The position numbers were made by a program, and so were the translations under genes. Positions 35,070-44,268 of a stretch of DNA of 64,000 bases are shown here, one piece after another (the stretch's first letter is position 1; the number at the start of each line of letters is the position of its first letter). This DNA comes from Saprospiraceae bacterium. GTDB taxonomy: Bacteria > Bacteroidota > Bacteroidia > Chitinophagales > Saprospiraceae. The stretch covers positions 234,531-298,530 of the forward strand of contig JAHDGF010000002.1 in the NCBI GenBank assembly GCA_020627785.1, given 5' to 3'. The notes below the pieces were generated by a model, which was not told the origin of the DNA, did no database searches, and saw only the letters and a list, made by a program, of their open reading frames with translations.

Positions 35070-36281
35070 ATGAAGCTTATATACACATTCTTTCTGGCAA
35101 CACTAGTAACCGTAGGGTTTAGTCAGGATAAGATTAATTGGTTGTCTTGGGAAGAGGCAATGAAGGCATCAGAAAAACAACCAAAGAAAATCTACATAGA
35201 TTTATATACGGACTGGTGTGGATGGTGCAAGAAAATGGACGCAAGCACCTTTGTAGATCCGGAAGTTGTGAAATATATGAATGAAAATTTTCATGCCATA
35301 AAGTTTAATGCAGAACAGAAGGAAGACATCGTCTTCAATGATCACACTTTTTCATATTCAGGAACTTCTGGTAGGAGAGGAGTTCACCAATTGGCTTATT
35401 CACTACTGAATGGTAGATTGGGTTATCCTTCTTTTGTCATCTTGGATGAGGAGAAAGCTAGAATACTTATATCTCCAGGATTTAAAGATGCGAATGGAGT
35501 AATGATGGAGATGAAGTTTGCCAAGGAAGAAAAGTATAAGACAATCAGTTGGGAAACTTTTAAGGCACAGAATACACCAGCAAGACCTTCTCCTCCCGCA
35601 GTTCCTACTGGAGCAGCTGATAAAGCTAAAACAGCCAATCCACCGGTGAACAAAACAAATGCTGCAAAAACTGTAAAGAACGGAACAGTTAATGTCAATC
35701 AGAAAGTTGAGGCGAATGAGAAGCAAAAGATGAAAGAAGAAAGCCTTAAGAATAATCAGGTTGCAGCTGCACAAGATGAAGCTGTTGACGCAAAGGATGC
35801 CAAGATTAAAGTGAAAAAGGATAAAAAGAACAAGGGCGCCAAAGTGAAAAAGAAGAAGGTAAAAGAAGGAGAGGAAATGGCAAAACCTGCAGTAGAATTA
35901 AATACTAGTGCACCAGTGGAAAAAGAAGAAGTAATCAAGGTAGCTCAAGAAATGCCACGATTTCCTGGCTGTGAAGAAATTGGAGTAGCAGGTCAAGACT
36001 TAGCAAAATGCTCACATGAAAAAATGTTCATGTTCATCCAACAGAATTTAGTATACCCGAAAGAAGCAAAAAAGAATGGCGTTACTGGAACGGCACTTGT
36101 TCAATTTGTAGTGGGTAAAAATGGTCAAATTAGGGATGCAAATTTACTTAGAGATTTAGGAAGTGGGTGCGGTCAAGCTGCTTTAGAAATGGTTCAAAGC
36201 ATGCCTAATTGGGTTCCAGGTAAACAAGATGGAAAAACTGTAGCCGTGCAATACACTTTACCCGTAAAGTTTAAGTTGTAG
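35070..36281 (+). CDS. Thioredoxin-fold / TonB C-terminal domain fusion protein
   Basis: A 403-aa protein joining two domains seldom seen together. A signal peptide (~1-18) is followed by a DUF255-like thioredoxin domain (~25-150) with the redox motif WCGWCKKMD near residue 50. A low-complexity Pro/Lys/Ala/Asn linker (~165-285) leads to a TonB C-terminal domain (~294-403): EMPRFPGCEE, YPKEAKKNGVTGTALVQFVV and a final TLPVKFKL strand. A TonB-like domain without an N-terminal membrane helix cannot be an energiser in the standard way, so it may bind receptors or peptidoglycan while delivering redox activity (inference). It is convergent with tonB, one base apart. Confidence 0.85.
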   Translation: MKLIYTFFLATLVTVGFSQDKINWLSWEEAMKASEKQPKKIYIDLYTDWCGWCKKMDASTFVDPEVVKYMNENFHAIKFNAEQKEDIVFNDHTFSYSGTSGRRGVHQLAYSLLNGRLGYPSFVILDEEKARILISPGFKDANGVMMEMKFAKEEKYKTISWETFKAQNTPARPSPPAVPTGAADKAKTANPPVNKTNAAKTVKNGTVNVNQKVEANEKQKMKEESLKNNQVAAAQDEAVDAKDAKIKVKKDKKNKGAKVKKKKVKEGEEMAKPAVELNTSAPVEKEEVIKVAQEMPRFPGCEEIGVAGQDLAKCSHEKMFMFIQQNLVYPKEAKKNGVTGTALVQFVVGKNGQIRDANLLRDLGSGCGQAALEMVQSMPNWVPGKQDGKTVAVQYTLPVKFKL

Positions 36282-36282
36282 A

Positions 36283-37224
36283 CTAATTCAAAACAAAGTT
36301 GATCGTAATTGAACCACACTGTTCCGCGATTTCACTCGAAGTAAATACATACTTTTTAGCATTACGGACACCTAGATCAACCAAATATTGATCTGTGGTT
36401 GTTGATCCTCTCTGTGTGTATTTGGCCGAAGTTACTTTTCCTTGATTATTGACACAGACTTCGACGACAACTTTACCCGTCTTCTGACTGTTGTCTTTTA
36501 TTACTGGTTCGAATACGATTCCTCGACTATTGAGACCATCGCCAGCTGTTCCTTTTCCTGAGCTAATCGCATCCAAGGCATTGGCATCTGGCTTTCCAAA
36601 TTCATCTCCTTTATTAGCATCTACTGTTCCCTTACTTCCTTGACCAAAGAGCGATCCGAATTTAGATTTGTTTTCTTCTAAAGCTTTTGCTGCAGCTGCT
36701 TCTTCAGCTGCAATTCTTTCTGCTTCTAGTTTTTGTTGTTTTTCCAATTCAGCTTCCGCTGCTTTTTTAGCCTCGGCTTCTTTTTGTCTTTCAAGTCTTT
36801 CTTTTGCTTCTGCTTCTTTTTTTATTTTTTCAGAGTTGTCTACTTTTTCTTTTTCTACGACAATTGGACTTTCCTCTTCTACCAGTTTGCTTTCTGTCAC
36901 AGAAAGGACTTTTACTTTTGTAGCAGTAGCTGTTTGTTCTTGGACCTTTTCTTTTACAGTTTCTTCTGTTTTATTTGGAGGTGTTACTTCCGCAGTAGAA
37001 GCTTCATTTGCGACAGCGGGCTCATCAATATCCTGTATAGATAAACCTGCCTCTTTCACTCCAAAGTCTACAACAACGCCTTGAAAGTCTTCTGTAATTT
37101 TCTGAATGGGGGCGAGGGGAATGCAAAAGAGGATGAGAAGTAATAACATATGGATGGCGAAGCTGGTCATCATACCAGTCTTCTTATTTTCTTCTTCTTC
37201 CTTACTATATAAATATGCGTACAT
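36283..37224 (-). CDS. tonB: Energy transducer TonB
   Basis: A 313-aa TonB: cytoplasmic stub, membrane helix (~20-42, MMTSFAIHMLLLLILFCIPL), a long Glu/Lys/Ala-rich rod (~90-210) that spans the periplasm, and a C-terminal domain (~225-313) with VVVEVCVNNQGKVTSA that contacts TonB boxes. The rod resembles TolA as much as TonB. It is last in the exbB-exbD-exbD-tonB operon (minus strand), 53 bases after the second exbD, and would energise receptors such as that at 7.5-9.5 kb. Confidence 0.88.
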   Translation of the reverse strand: MYAYLYSKEEEENKKTGMMTSFAIHMLLLLILFCIPLAPIQKITEDFQGVVVDFGVKEAGLSIQDIDEPAVANEASTAEVTPPNKTEETVKEKVQEQTATATKVKVLSVTESKLVEEESPIVVEKEKVDNSEKIKKEAEAKERLERQKEAEAKKAAEAELEKQQKLEAERIAAEEAAAAKALEENKSKFGSLFGQGSKGTVDANKGDEFGKPDANALDAISSGKGTAGDGLNSRGIVFEPVIKDNSQKTGKVVVEVCVNNQGKVTSAKYTQRGSTTTDQYLVDLGVRNAKKYVFTSSEIAEQCGSITINFVLN

Positions 37225-37277
37225 GATCTAAGTATTTTGGGTTTACTGTTGATCTAGGCTGGGATGTATATGGTTAC

Positions 37278-37676
37278 CTATTTGGGATCGGTGAGGATGG
37301 CACTAACCTGATTTCTGTATGCGATGTCCATTATGGCAACAACATACTCGTTAGGAGTATCATCATCTGGTGAAATAATTATCGAAAGTTCTTTGTTACT
37401 CTTTTTTAAAGTTCTAACCTCTCGATCGAGTTTAGACTTTGTGATTTTTGAACCATTTAAATAATATGTTCCTTTCGGCGCAATCTTTACAATGGTGGGT
37501 GTTGTTTTTGTCGGTGGGGGATTCGCATTAGACTTGCCAGGAAGTTTGAGATTCAAGGCATTTGGCACAATCATGGAAGAGGTAAGCATAAAGAAAATGA
37601 GCAATAGGAATATGATGTCTGTCAATGAAGACATACTAAATTCAGCACTAACCTTTGATCTCTTTTTTAATCCCAT
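37278..37676 (-). CDS. exbD: ExbD/TolR biopolymer transport protein (second copy)
   Basis: A 132-aa ExbD: short cytoplasmic N-terminus, a membrane helix with the proton-channel Asp (SSLTDIIFLLLIFFML, ~15-30), and a periplasmic domain. The ATG overlaps the stop of the first exbD by one base (TAATG), implying coupled translation. The two copies share the N-terminal SAEFSMSSLTDIIFLLLIFF stretch but differ in the periplasmic part, so they may form a mixed dimer in the ExbB ring. Confidence 0.93.
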   Translation of the reverse strand: MGLKKRSKVSAEFSMSSLTDIIFLLLIFFMLTSSMIVPNALNLKLPGKSNANPPPTKTTPTIVKIAPKGTYYLNGSKITKSKLDREVRTLKKSNKELSIIISPDDDTPNEYVVAIMDIAYRNQVSAILTDPK

Positions 37677-38065
37677 TATATAGTAGGTTGAGTTGCAATA
37701 ATTGCTTTTAGTCTTAATTCACTGGCAATTTTCATTACCTCATTTACTTTTTTCCAAGGTACTCCGACCTCTGCTATTATTGTTACTGTCGCATTTTGAA
37801 CATTGGTCTGACCAGGCAAGTCTTTCTGAATCAATTTTTTGATTTGGTTAAGTCTGGCTGCTCGACCATTGAAAGTAACTCTTCCATCTACGGTCATCAT
37901 AACAGCGATGTCCGTAGGAGCTACGGTCTTAGAATCAGATTCTGGTAGTTCAACATTAATCTGAACAGCAGCTGAAGTCAACATGAAGAAGATTAGTAAT
38001 AGAAATATGATGTCCGTTAAAGAGGACATGCTAAATTCTGCGCTAACCTTATTTCTTTTCTTCAT
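37676..38065 (-). CDS. exbD: ExbD/TolR biopolymer transport protein (first copy)
   Basis: A 129-aa ExbD paralogue with the same membrane helix and Asp in SSLTDIIF (~18-25). The periplasmic domain begins VQINVELPESDSKTV. It starts three bases after exbB and overlaps the second exbD by one base. Two tandem exbD genes are common in Bacteroidota TonB operons. Confidence 0.93.
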   Translation of the reverse strand: MKKRNKVSAEFSMSSLTDIIFLLLIFFMLTSAAVQINVELPESDSKTVAPTDIAVMMTVDGRVTFNGRAARLNQIKKLIQKDLPGQTNVQNATVTIIAEVGVPWKKVNEVMKIASELRLKAIIATQPTI

Positions 38066-38068
38066 GGT

Positions 38069-38761
38069 TTAGTTGCTAGGTTCCTGGAGTAAGTCCATAA
38101 AATCAACGGCTGTTTTTTCCATTTGGAAAATTACCTTATCGACACTTGCAACCAATAGGTTATATCCTACGAAAGCAAAAATACCGATGAACAGTCCACC
38201 GGCAGTTGTATACAATGCTTGATAGATACCACCCGCTAATACGTCTGGTGTTACATTCTGCTCAGAAGACATTTTATAAAAGGCCAACATCATACCTGTT
38301 ACCGTTCCAAAGAAACCAATCATGGGAGCTGCTCCCGCGATACTGGCAAGTGTTGACAATCTCTTTTCTAGTTTGAATAGCTCTAGATTCCCTACATTCT
38401 CAATGGCAGCATCAATATCTCTTAGTGGTTTTCCTATTCTTTGTAATCCTTTTTCAACGATTCTTGAATATGGTGAGTTGACATTTCTGCAGACAGCCTT
38501 GGCTCCATCAATATTTCCAGCAGCAACAGCAGATCTGATATTACTTAAAAACTGCTCATCTATTCTTCCGGCCTTTTTAATGGTGAGATATCTTTCCACA
38601 AAAATGGCGATGGCAATGAATGATAAGAAAACAAGGATAGCAACAATAACCAATCCCAATAGATCTCCAATTTCTCCATCTCCAATCAGTTGCTTAAAGA
38701 AACTTACCTTTTCTTCAGCTTTTTCAGCTTTTTGGAAAAGGAATATTTGTAGTGAATGCAT
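38069..38761 (-). CDS. exbB: ExbB/TolQ proton channel protein
   Basis: A 230-aa MotA/TolQ/ExbB protein: three membrane helices (~35-58, ~135-160, ~180-205), the conserved GAAPMIGFFGTVTGMMLAFY segment of helix 2, and ALYTTAGGLFIGIFAFVGYN with the conserved Thr residues in helix 3. It forms the pentameric stator around ExbD. It is the first gene of the operon, preceded by a 177-bp AT-rich gap shared with the divergent dehydrogenase. Confidence 0.93.
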   Translation of the reverse strand: MHSLQIFLFQKAEKAEEKVSFFKQLIGDGEIGDLLGLVIVAILVFLSFIAIAIFVERYLTIKKAGRIDEQFLSNIRSAVAAGNIDGAKAVCRNVNSPYSRIVEKGLQRIGKPLRDIDAAIENVGNLELFKLEKRLSTLASIAGAAPMIGFFGTVTGMMLAFYKMSSEQNVTPDVLAGGIYQALYTTAGGLFIGIFAFVGYNLLVASVDKVIFQMEKTAVDFMDLLQEPSN

Positions 38762-38938
38762 GCCTAAATTATTTACCTTCTAACGAAGTGAAATTTTGAA
38801 TAATTGCAAAGTTAACATAATATATACATATAACATAAATTTATAATATGTTTATTCTGTATAATTATATCATAATTCGCAGCAGAAAGGGCGGTTTACA
38901 AAGCGTAAAATTCTTTTCTTTGCGGTAAAATATACAAG

Positions 38939-39883
38939 ATGGCTAAGATATTAATCAACGATGGGATGCATAAGACAGGAATTCAGATGCTTATTGACGC
39001 TGGACATACAGTGCATACAGATAAAATTCCTCAAGACCAGTTAATGGATAAATTACCTGAATATGACGCCATCTGTGTACGATCAGCGACCAAAGTAAGA
39101 ACGGATCTCATTGATCACTGCCCAAATTTGAAAGTTATTGGTCGTGGTGGGGTAGGTCTAGATAACATCGATGTGGATCATGCTAGGTCAAAAGGAATTG
39201 CGGTGGAGAATACACCAGCTGCTTCCTCTAGATCTGTAGCAGAACTGGCCATGAGTCATGCAATGTCAATCGCTAGATCTCTTTATATATCTAATCAAGA
39301 AATGCCCAAGGAAGGTAATTCAAACTTCAAGGGCTTGAAGAAAAACTATTCTAAGGGATTCGAACTGCAAGGGAAAACCTTGGGAATTATTGGATTCGGA
39401 AGAATCGGACAGGAGCTGGCAAAAATTGCTTTGGGTTGTGAGATGAAGGTATTAGCAGGGGATCTTATGAAGTTTACCGCCACCCTAGAACAGACGGTGG
39501 GAACACAGACCGTAGTGAATGAAATTTCAACCATGGATATCGATGCAGTGATTCAAGAAGCAGATTTAATTTCTTTACATATACCTTTTACGGGTGCAGC
39601 AGTTCTAGATGCTGACGCTTTCGCAAAAATGAAAGACGGAGTCGTCATTTTAAATGCCGCAAGAGGCGGAACAATAGATGAAACAGCTTTGCTTGCTGCA
39701 TTAGAAAGTGGAAAAGTGGCTGCAGCAGGATTAGATGTGTTTGAAAATGAGCCAACGCCTAGACAAGAGTTGCTTGAGCATGCTCGAGTTTCATGCACAC
39801 CTCACATCGGAGCATCTACCTTAGAGGCTCAAGAAAAAATTGGGATTGAACTTGCAACTAAATTGATAGAGAATTTAAGCTAA
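38939..39883 (+). CDS. D-2-hydroxyacid dehydrogenase (phosphoglycerate dehydrogenase-like)
   Basis: A 314-aa NAD-dependent dehydrogenase. Landmarks: VIGRGGVGLDNIDVDHA, the Rossmann loop GIIGFGRIGQELA, LNAARGGTIDETAL, LDVFENEP and the catalytic His in CTPHIGAST. Without a C-terminal ACT domain it is the short form, which in Bacteroidota often serves as 3-phosphoglycerate dehydrogenase in serine synthesis. That role is likely but unproven, as no serC is in the window. Its stop codon directly abuts that of the convergent 112-aa gene. Confidence 0.9.
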   Translation: MAKILINDGMHKTGIQMLIDAGHTVHTDKIPQDQLMDKLPEYDAICVRSATKVRTDLIDHCPNLKVIGRGGVGLDNIDVDHARSKGIAVENTPAASSRSVAELAMSHAMSIARSLYISNQEMPKEGNSNFKGLKKNYSKGFELQGKTLGIIGFGRIGQELAKIALGCEMKVLAGDLMKFTATLEQTVGTQTVVNEISTMDIDAVIQEADLISLHIPFTGAAVLDADAFAKMKDGVVILNAARGGTIDETALLAALESGKVAAAGLDVFENEPTPRQELLEHARVSCTPHIGASTLEAQEKIGIELATKLIENLS

Positions 39884-40222
39884 CTATTCTCCTTCTCCGA
39901 TTGGTTCTAATTCGATGTCACTAGTGGCTATTCGAATGCTAATTACTCTGGTGCTATCGTGCCAAGCAAGTAAACGTAATGGTTTTTCATTTCTTAGTAT
40001 GTCTACAATCGCATCTCGATTCGCATCAGAAATGTCGCCTGATATCACGCCATCTTCATCAAACTTTAGGTGATTTCTGCTTTTACCTTCTTTAATAAAT
40101 CTGAAATCGCCTACTCTTTTGGTTCCTTTCCATACAGAGAAATAGCCCATAACAGGGGAGTCAATGTTTTTTAATTCTACACTTAAAGTATAAGAATCAA
40201 TATCTACGCTTAATTTTTCCAT
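39884..40222 (-). CDS. Hypothetical 112-aa protein
   Basis: Not recognised. A soluble, mixed alpha/beta, slightly acidic protein with no signal peptide, membrane helix or cysteines. It starts MEKLSVDIDSY and ends in an acidic tail (EPIGEGE). The coding case rests on length, sensible composition and tight packing against the dehydrogenase stop. It may be co-transcribed with the thioredoxin-SPOR gene upstream, 75 bases away. Confidence 0.7.
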   Translation of the reverse strand: MEKLSVDIDSYTLSVELKNIDSPVMGYFSVWKGTKRVGDFRFIKEGKSRNHLKFDEDGVISGDISDANRDAIVDILRNEKPLRLLAWHDSTRVISIRIATSDIELEPIGEGE

Positions 40223-40297
40223 TTTTAGGATTTTATCCTCCCAAAGTAAGAAAAACCATCATTTTCTAAGTCCTAAAAGAGGTAATTAAAAGCTGAA

Positions 40298-41011
40298 TCA
40301 ATATTCAATGATAAATGCTTGAATATCCCCTGATTTAAGTTCTGATAATTTGGAGTTGACTGCTGAAGTATTTTCAAAGCCTGTCAACAAGACACAATGT
40401 AAATTTTTGGCTCCTTTCTTAAGTATTCGGAAGTTGTCGTTCGGTAATTTTGCCTTCATATCGTTGAAAAAATTAATGGCATTTTTTTCACTTGCGAAAG
40501 CACCAAGTTGAATGTCAAATGAAGTTTTGGTTACAGGTACATTGGTATTTATGTTGTTTTCTTTTTTACTTATTTCCTCTTTTTCTTCTGGGTTTTCATC
40601 AATCACTTTTTTTAGTATGGAGATGAGTTCTTGTTTTTGAGGAACCTTTGAAATACGAGTTATTTCATGTCCAGAATTTTTTGCTAAAATTATGGTAGGA
40701 AGATAATTTGCGTTGTATAAGTCATTCCACATCATTCCATTTTCAGAATCAACATCTGCGGAAATTGCAACAAAATTTGAGTTGATTAAATCAATAACTT
40801 CTGAATCAGTGTAAATTGATTCTGAAATGATTTTGCATGGTAAACACCAATTAGCAGTGAAATTAACATAGACCTTTTTTCCTTCTTTTTCTGCTTGGCT
40901 TGCGGCTTCCTTTAAGTCAATGGAATTAAAATTTATACTATTCGCAGAAAGAGGAAGATAAATTATAAGTAGGCTCAAACTAAGTAAGAGTCGTTTGATT
41001 GTTGGTTTCAT
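40298..41011 (-). CDS. Thioredoxin-fold / SPOR domain fusion protein
   Basis: From the ATG at 41011 this is 237 aa: signal peptide (about 1-23), a thioredoxin-like domain with WCLPCK near residue 55 and a cis-Pro in YLPTIILA, a Lys/Glu/Asn-rich linker, and a SPOR domain (~163-237, FDIQLGAFASEKNAINFF). SPOR domains bind glycan strands denuded of peptide side chains, so the redox domain is probably tethered at peptidoglycan or the septum. This is the second redox fusion in the window; the other ends in a TonB domain. An in-frame ATG at 41038 would add 9 residues before the signal peptide. Confidence 0.85.
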   Translation of the reverse strand: MKPTIKRLLLSLSLLIIYLPLSANSINFNSIDLKEAASQAEKEGKKVYVNFTANWCLPCKIISESIYTDSEVIDLINSNFVAISADVDSENGMMWNDLYNANYLPTIILAKNSGHEITRISKVPQKQELISILKKVIDENPEEKEEISKKENNINTNVPVTKTSFDIQLGAFASEKNAINFFNDMKAKLPNDNFRILKKGAKNLHCVLLTGFENTSAVNSKLSELKSGDIQAFIIEY

Positions 41012-41055
41012 AAGGGTTGGTTTTAAATAAATATACAAAAACCTGAATTATTTTT

Positions 41056-42771
41056 TTATTTCGATTCTGAAATATGTTGATGAACGATGCGCTCAAGGGT
41101 TGTTAGAGGAATTGAACCATTTTTAAGTAATACGTCATGAAACAGTCTTATATCAAATTTATCTCCCAATTCTTTCTCTGCAGTTTTTCTTAATTCTCTG
41201 ATTTTTAACTCTCCGATTTTGTAAGAAACCGCTTGCCCTGGCCATCCGATGTATCGATTTATTTCGGTTCCGATTTCATGCAACGATAAGGCGGTATTCG
41301 TTTTCATAAATTCAAAAGCTTCTTCCCGCGTCCAACCAAAATAATGCATTCCTGGATCCACAACCAATCGGCAGGCTCTCCACATTTCATAGGTTAACCT
41401 TCCAAAATCTTGGTAAGCCGTTGTGTAAATTCCAGCCTCTTTGCCTAGGTATTCTGAATATAATCCCCAGCCTTCACCAAAAGCACTTAGGTAAGTATTG
41501 GTTCTAAATTTTGGTAAACCTTTCAATTCTTGAGCTATGGAAATTTGTAAATGATGTCCAGGTACAGCTTCATGAAGTGTCAATGAAGGAAGAACGAAAA
41601 TAGGTCTGCTCGGTAAGTCATACGTATTGACCCAGTATTGACCTGACCTTTGATTTTCCATGCTCCCACCCGAATATCTGCCTGTTGTATAGTTAGGCGC
41701 TATGGCAGCAGGAACCGGATTTACGGTAAATGGAAGTCTAGGAAGATGCGTAAAATATTTAGGAAGAATTTCTTCGGCCTTTTTGGAATACCAAGCTGCA
41801 TGTTGTAATAATTCTTCCGGAGTTTCAGCATAAAACTGTGGGTCGGTTCTAAGAAATTCAAAAAAATCAGAGAAACTTCCTTCAAAGTTTAAATCCTCAA
41901 TGATCTGCTCCATCTCTCTTCTAATTCTCTTTACCTCACTTTGTCCTACATCAAATACTTCTTGCGGGGTCATTTCAAGCGTAGTAAAATATCTTACTCG
42001 CTGCTCATAATATTCCTTACCACCTTCATTATAATGTACACCGACTACCTTCTTACAGTTTGTGAGATATTCATTCTTTAAATAATTGTGTAAGGATTGA
42101 AAGGCGGGCAGGATTTCTTCTTCCGTGATACGTAAACCTTCTTCCATGTTTTTTGAATCTTGGAGCGGGTTCATCAGGAATAAATCACTAGCACCTGTAC
42201 TTAAATGCTGTTCTAAAATGCCTATACATTTTTCAATAATTACTTTAGGCAGTCCTTTATTTTCAGACAAGCCTCTAGCTAATAGTTCCTTCTTTTCATG
42301 GATGAAATTTGCAGTAGATTTCAATTTATTTAAATAGTCCTCTTCTGCTTTTTGATCTTTTAAACGGAGACTAGAGGTAGCATATACCATGCTTGTTAAA
42401 AATCCTCCCTCAGAATTTAAAGGCATTAGATATGACTCATATTCTAGATTAAATAATTCATCGTCCAGAATTAAGGCCAGCATTTCCTTATTTATTAATT
42501 CAGAGGCAGAAAGTTTATCTTTTTCAATCATCTTCAGTTGACGAATGAGATCATTTAGAACCTTTTTATTTGACTTTACTGTTTCAGGCAAAAAATCTGG
42601 CCATTGGCTTTTATGCTTCTCATTTCTTTCATCTTTAAAACTATGATAATCCTCTATTATCTTACTTAGCTCTTGGGAATTAGTGATATCTATCCCTGTC
42701 GAGATATTTGAAGTCTGTGTAATCGAAAGGTAATTGCAACAGATAAAAATTCCTAGGAATATTATTCTCAT
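41056..42771 (-). CDS. DUF885 family metallopeptidase-like protein
   Basis: A 571-aa exported protein with an N-terminal signal sequence (~1-19). The DUF885 zinc motif is HEAVPGHHLQISI (HExxxGHH), with the downstream Glu in AFGEGWGLYSEYLG, both in the C-terminal half. Members look like M32-related carboxypeptidases, mostly uncharacterised. It precedes the thioredoxin-SPOR gene on the minus strand and begins 10 bases after the oxidoreductase stop, so the three could share a transcript. Confidence 0.9.
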   Translation of the reverse strand: MRIIFLGIFICCNYLSITQTSNISTGIDITNSQELSKIIEDYHSFKDERNEKHKSQWPDFLPETVKSNKKVLNDLIRQLKMIEKDKLSASELINKEMLALILDDELFNLEYESYLMPLNSEGGFLTSMVYATSSLRLKDQKAEEDYLNKLKSTANFIHEKKELLARGLSENKGLPKVIIEKCIGILEQHLSTGASDLFLMNPLQDSKNMEEGLRITEEEILPAFQSLHNYLKNEYLTNCKKVVGVHYNEGGKEYYEQRVRYFTTLEMTPQEVFDVGQSEVKRIRREMEQIIEDLNFEGSFSDFFEFLRTDPQFYAETPEELLQHAAWYSKKAEEILPKYFTHLPRLPFTVNPVPAAIAPNYTTGRYSGGSMENQRSGQYWVNTYDLPSRPIFVLPSLTLHEAVPGHHLQISIAQELKGLPKFRTNTYLSAFGEGWGLYSEYLGKEAGIYTTAYQDFGRLTYEMWRACRLVVDPGMHYFGWTREEAFEFMKTNTALSLHEIGTEINRYIGWPGQAVSYKIGELKIRELRKTAEKELGDKFDIRLFHDVLLKNGSIPLTTLERIVHQHISESK

Positions 42772-42781
42772 AATTATTTCT

Positions 42782-44161
42782 TTATAGATCTAATTCGATT
42801 TTCTTCACACTAAGGTCTAGTCTACTTTCTTCTGCTTGAAAGGCCATTAAGTGACTTTCCATGGAAGCTTCTAAATTAGAGCTTAGTAAGTTTTCATCTT
42901 GTTTATCCACAGCATTCAAGAAATCTGCCATAAGTCCATAGTCTCCACCTCCATGTCCAGAAGTTATTTCTACATGTTCTTTTGTCACCCAATGTTCTAC
43001 TTCTTTTGTCTTGAAGTCAGAAATATATAGGTCCTCCTCATCACCTACGATACATCCCATGGTTCCCATAATCCGTGTACGTCTTCCCCAGTAATCCGTA
43101 AATGCTTCCATGCTAAAACTTGCAGTGATTTCATCTTCAAACTGCATATTGACAATTTGATGATCTGCTACATTATTATCGCATCTATAGACGCAACGGC
43201 CGTATGGTCCAGTCTTTAAGTATTCCATAATCGCATTACCTTGTTTATCTTTTTCTTCTGGTAAATCAAACACATATAACCAGCTTCGCTCATCGAAGTA
43301 AATTCTTTTTGCAGAATAAGGACAAGTAGCTTCAATGGCACAACCATCCGTGCATCTAGCCGTACTACCTTCGGGCGCATTACTTTCTTTAAACCATTTT
43401 AAAGATCCGAATGAACTGACGTATTCACATTTTTTTCCAATCCACCATCGCAACATATCCATGTCATGGCAAGACTTGGCAAGAATGATTGGATTGGTTT
43501 CTTCTTTTTTTCTCCAGTTTCCTCGAACAAACGAATGGGCCATGTGAACATATTGGATCGGTTCGAAATGTTGGACACTTACAAGTTCGCCTAAACGTTT
43601 TTGATCTAAAACTTCTTTTACTTTACGGTAATATGGTGAGTAACGTAGCACATGACATACTGCTACAATTGCTTTTTTCTCTTTTTGTAACTTTAGTATA
43701 TCATGACACTCCCTCCATGTTTGGGCAATCGGTTTTTCGAGGAGAAGATCATAGCCCTTTTCTAAGGCAGCCATAGCTGGTCCATAGTGAAGATCATCTG
43801 GAGTGGTAATGATACAAACATCCGCCATCTTCGGTTTGTCAAAAAATTCTTCCCAAGTATAGAATTGATTCTCAGATGGAATATCATGTTTTTGAGAGTA
43901 ACGTTCTCTTCGGATTTTTATAGGTTCTGCAACACCGATGATGTCTAATTCGTCCGGATATTTTAAGGAGTATCCTCCATAGGTATTTCCTCTTGATCCA
44001 GCACCACAGACAATGGCCGTCAACTTCCGGTTTGTTCGTTCTTTGCCAAAGGCATAGTCAGGAAGATAATTTTTAGAACTTATGATTTTAGAGTCTGAAC
44101 CTAAACCTAGACCTAAAAGTCCTAATGCTTTTATAGAGTTTCTTCTGGATATGTTTTTCAT
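42782..44161 (-). CDS. Tat-exported Gfo/Idh/MocA family oxidoreductase
   Basis: A 459-aa protein. The N-terminus ISRRNSIKALGLLGLGLG is a twin-arginine (Tat) signal, so it is folded with its cofactor before export. The NAD(P) loop VCGAGSRGNTYGG and the EKPIAQTW motif mark the family. A cysteine cluster (RCTDGCAIEATCPYSA, then GRCVYRCDNN) is present and could bind a metal or be structural. Related exported members act on sugars or glycosides. It is divergent from the MATE exporter. The nearby CBM9-like and DUF1080 genes suggest a carbohydrate theme (inference). Confidence 0.9.
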   Translation of the reverse strand: MKNISRRNSIKALGLLGLGLGSDSKIISSKNYLPDYAFGKERTNRKLTAIVCGAGSRGNTYGGYSLKYPDELDIIGVAEPIKIRRERYSQKHDIPSENQFYTWEEFFDKPKMADVCIITTPDDLHYGPAMAALEKGYDLLLEKPIAQTWRECHDILKLQKEKKAIVAVCHVLRYSPYYRKVKEVLDQKRLGELVSVQHFEPIQYVHMAHSFVRGNWRKKEETNPIILAKSCHDMDMLRWWIGKKCEYVSSFGSLKWFKESNAPEGSTARCTDGCAIEATCPYSAKRIYFDERSWLYVFDLPEEKDKQGNAIMEYLKTGPYGRCVYRCDNNVADHQIVNMQFEDEITASFSMEAFTDYWGRRTRIMGTMGCIVGDEEDLYISDFKTKEVEHWVTKEHVEITSGHGGGDYGLMADFLNAVDKQDENLLSSNLEASMESHLMAFQAEESRLDLSVKKIELDL

Positions 44162-44209
44162 GTGGTTCTTTTAAGAATTAAAAGATACAAAAGTCTCCAT
44201 TATTGTTTA

Positions 44210-44223
44210 GCCTTTCGGCAAAT
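44210..44223 (+). repeat. Intergenic copy of the 14-mer GCCTTTCGGCAAAT
   Basis: An exact copy of the 14-mer also found at 5042-5055 and 45732-45745, here in the gap between the divergent oxidoreductase and MATE genes, 46 bases before the MATE start. GCC-TTTC-GGC can form a small hairpin followed by AAAT. Confidence 0.55.
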
Positions 44224-44268
44224 ATGATTCATCCATATGTTCTATAATTTTCCAATCTTTGCACTCCC

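Noticed and set aside
36668..37084. Long open frame antisense to tonB, rich in Ser/Phe/Ala
   Set aside because: It is the mirror of the Glu/Lys/Ala-rich TonB rod, with no start signal or family match.
40223..40278. TTTTAGGA ... TCCTAAAA inverted repeat after the thioredoxin-SPOR gene
   Set aside because: Only 8 bp with a 40-nt loop, too weak to call a terminator or operator.
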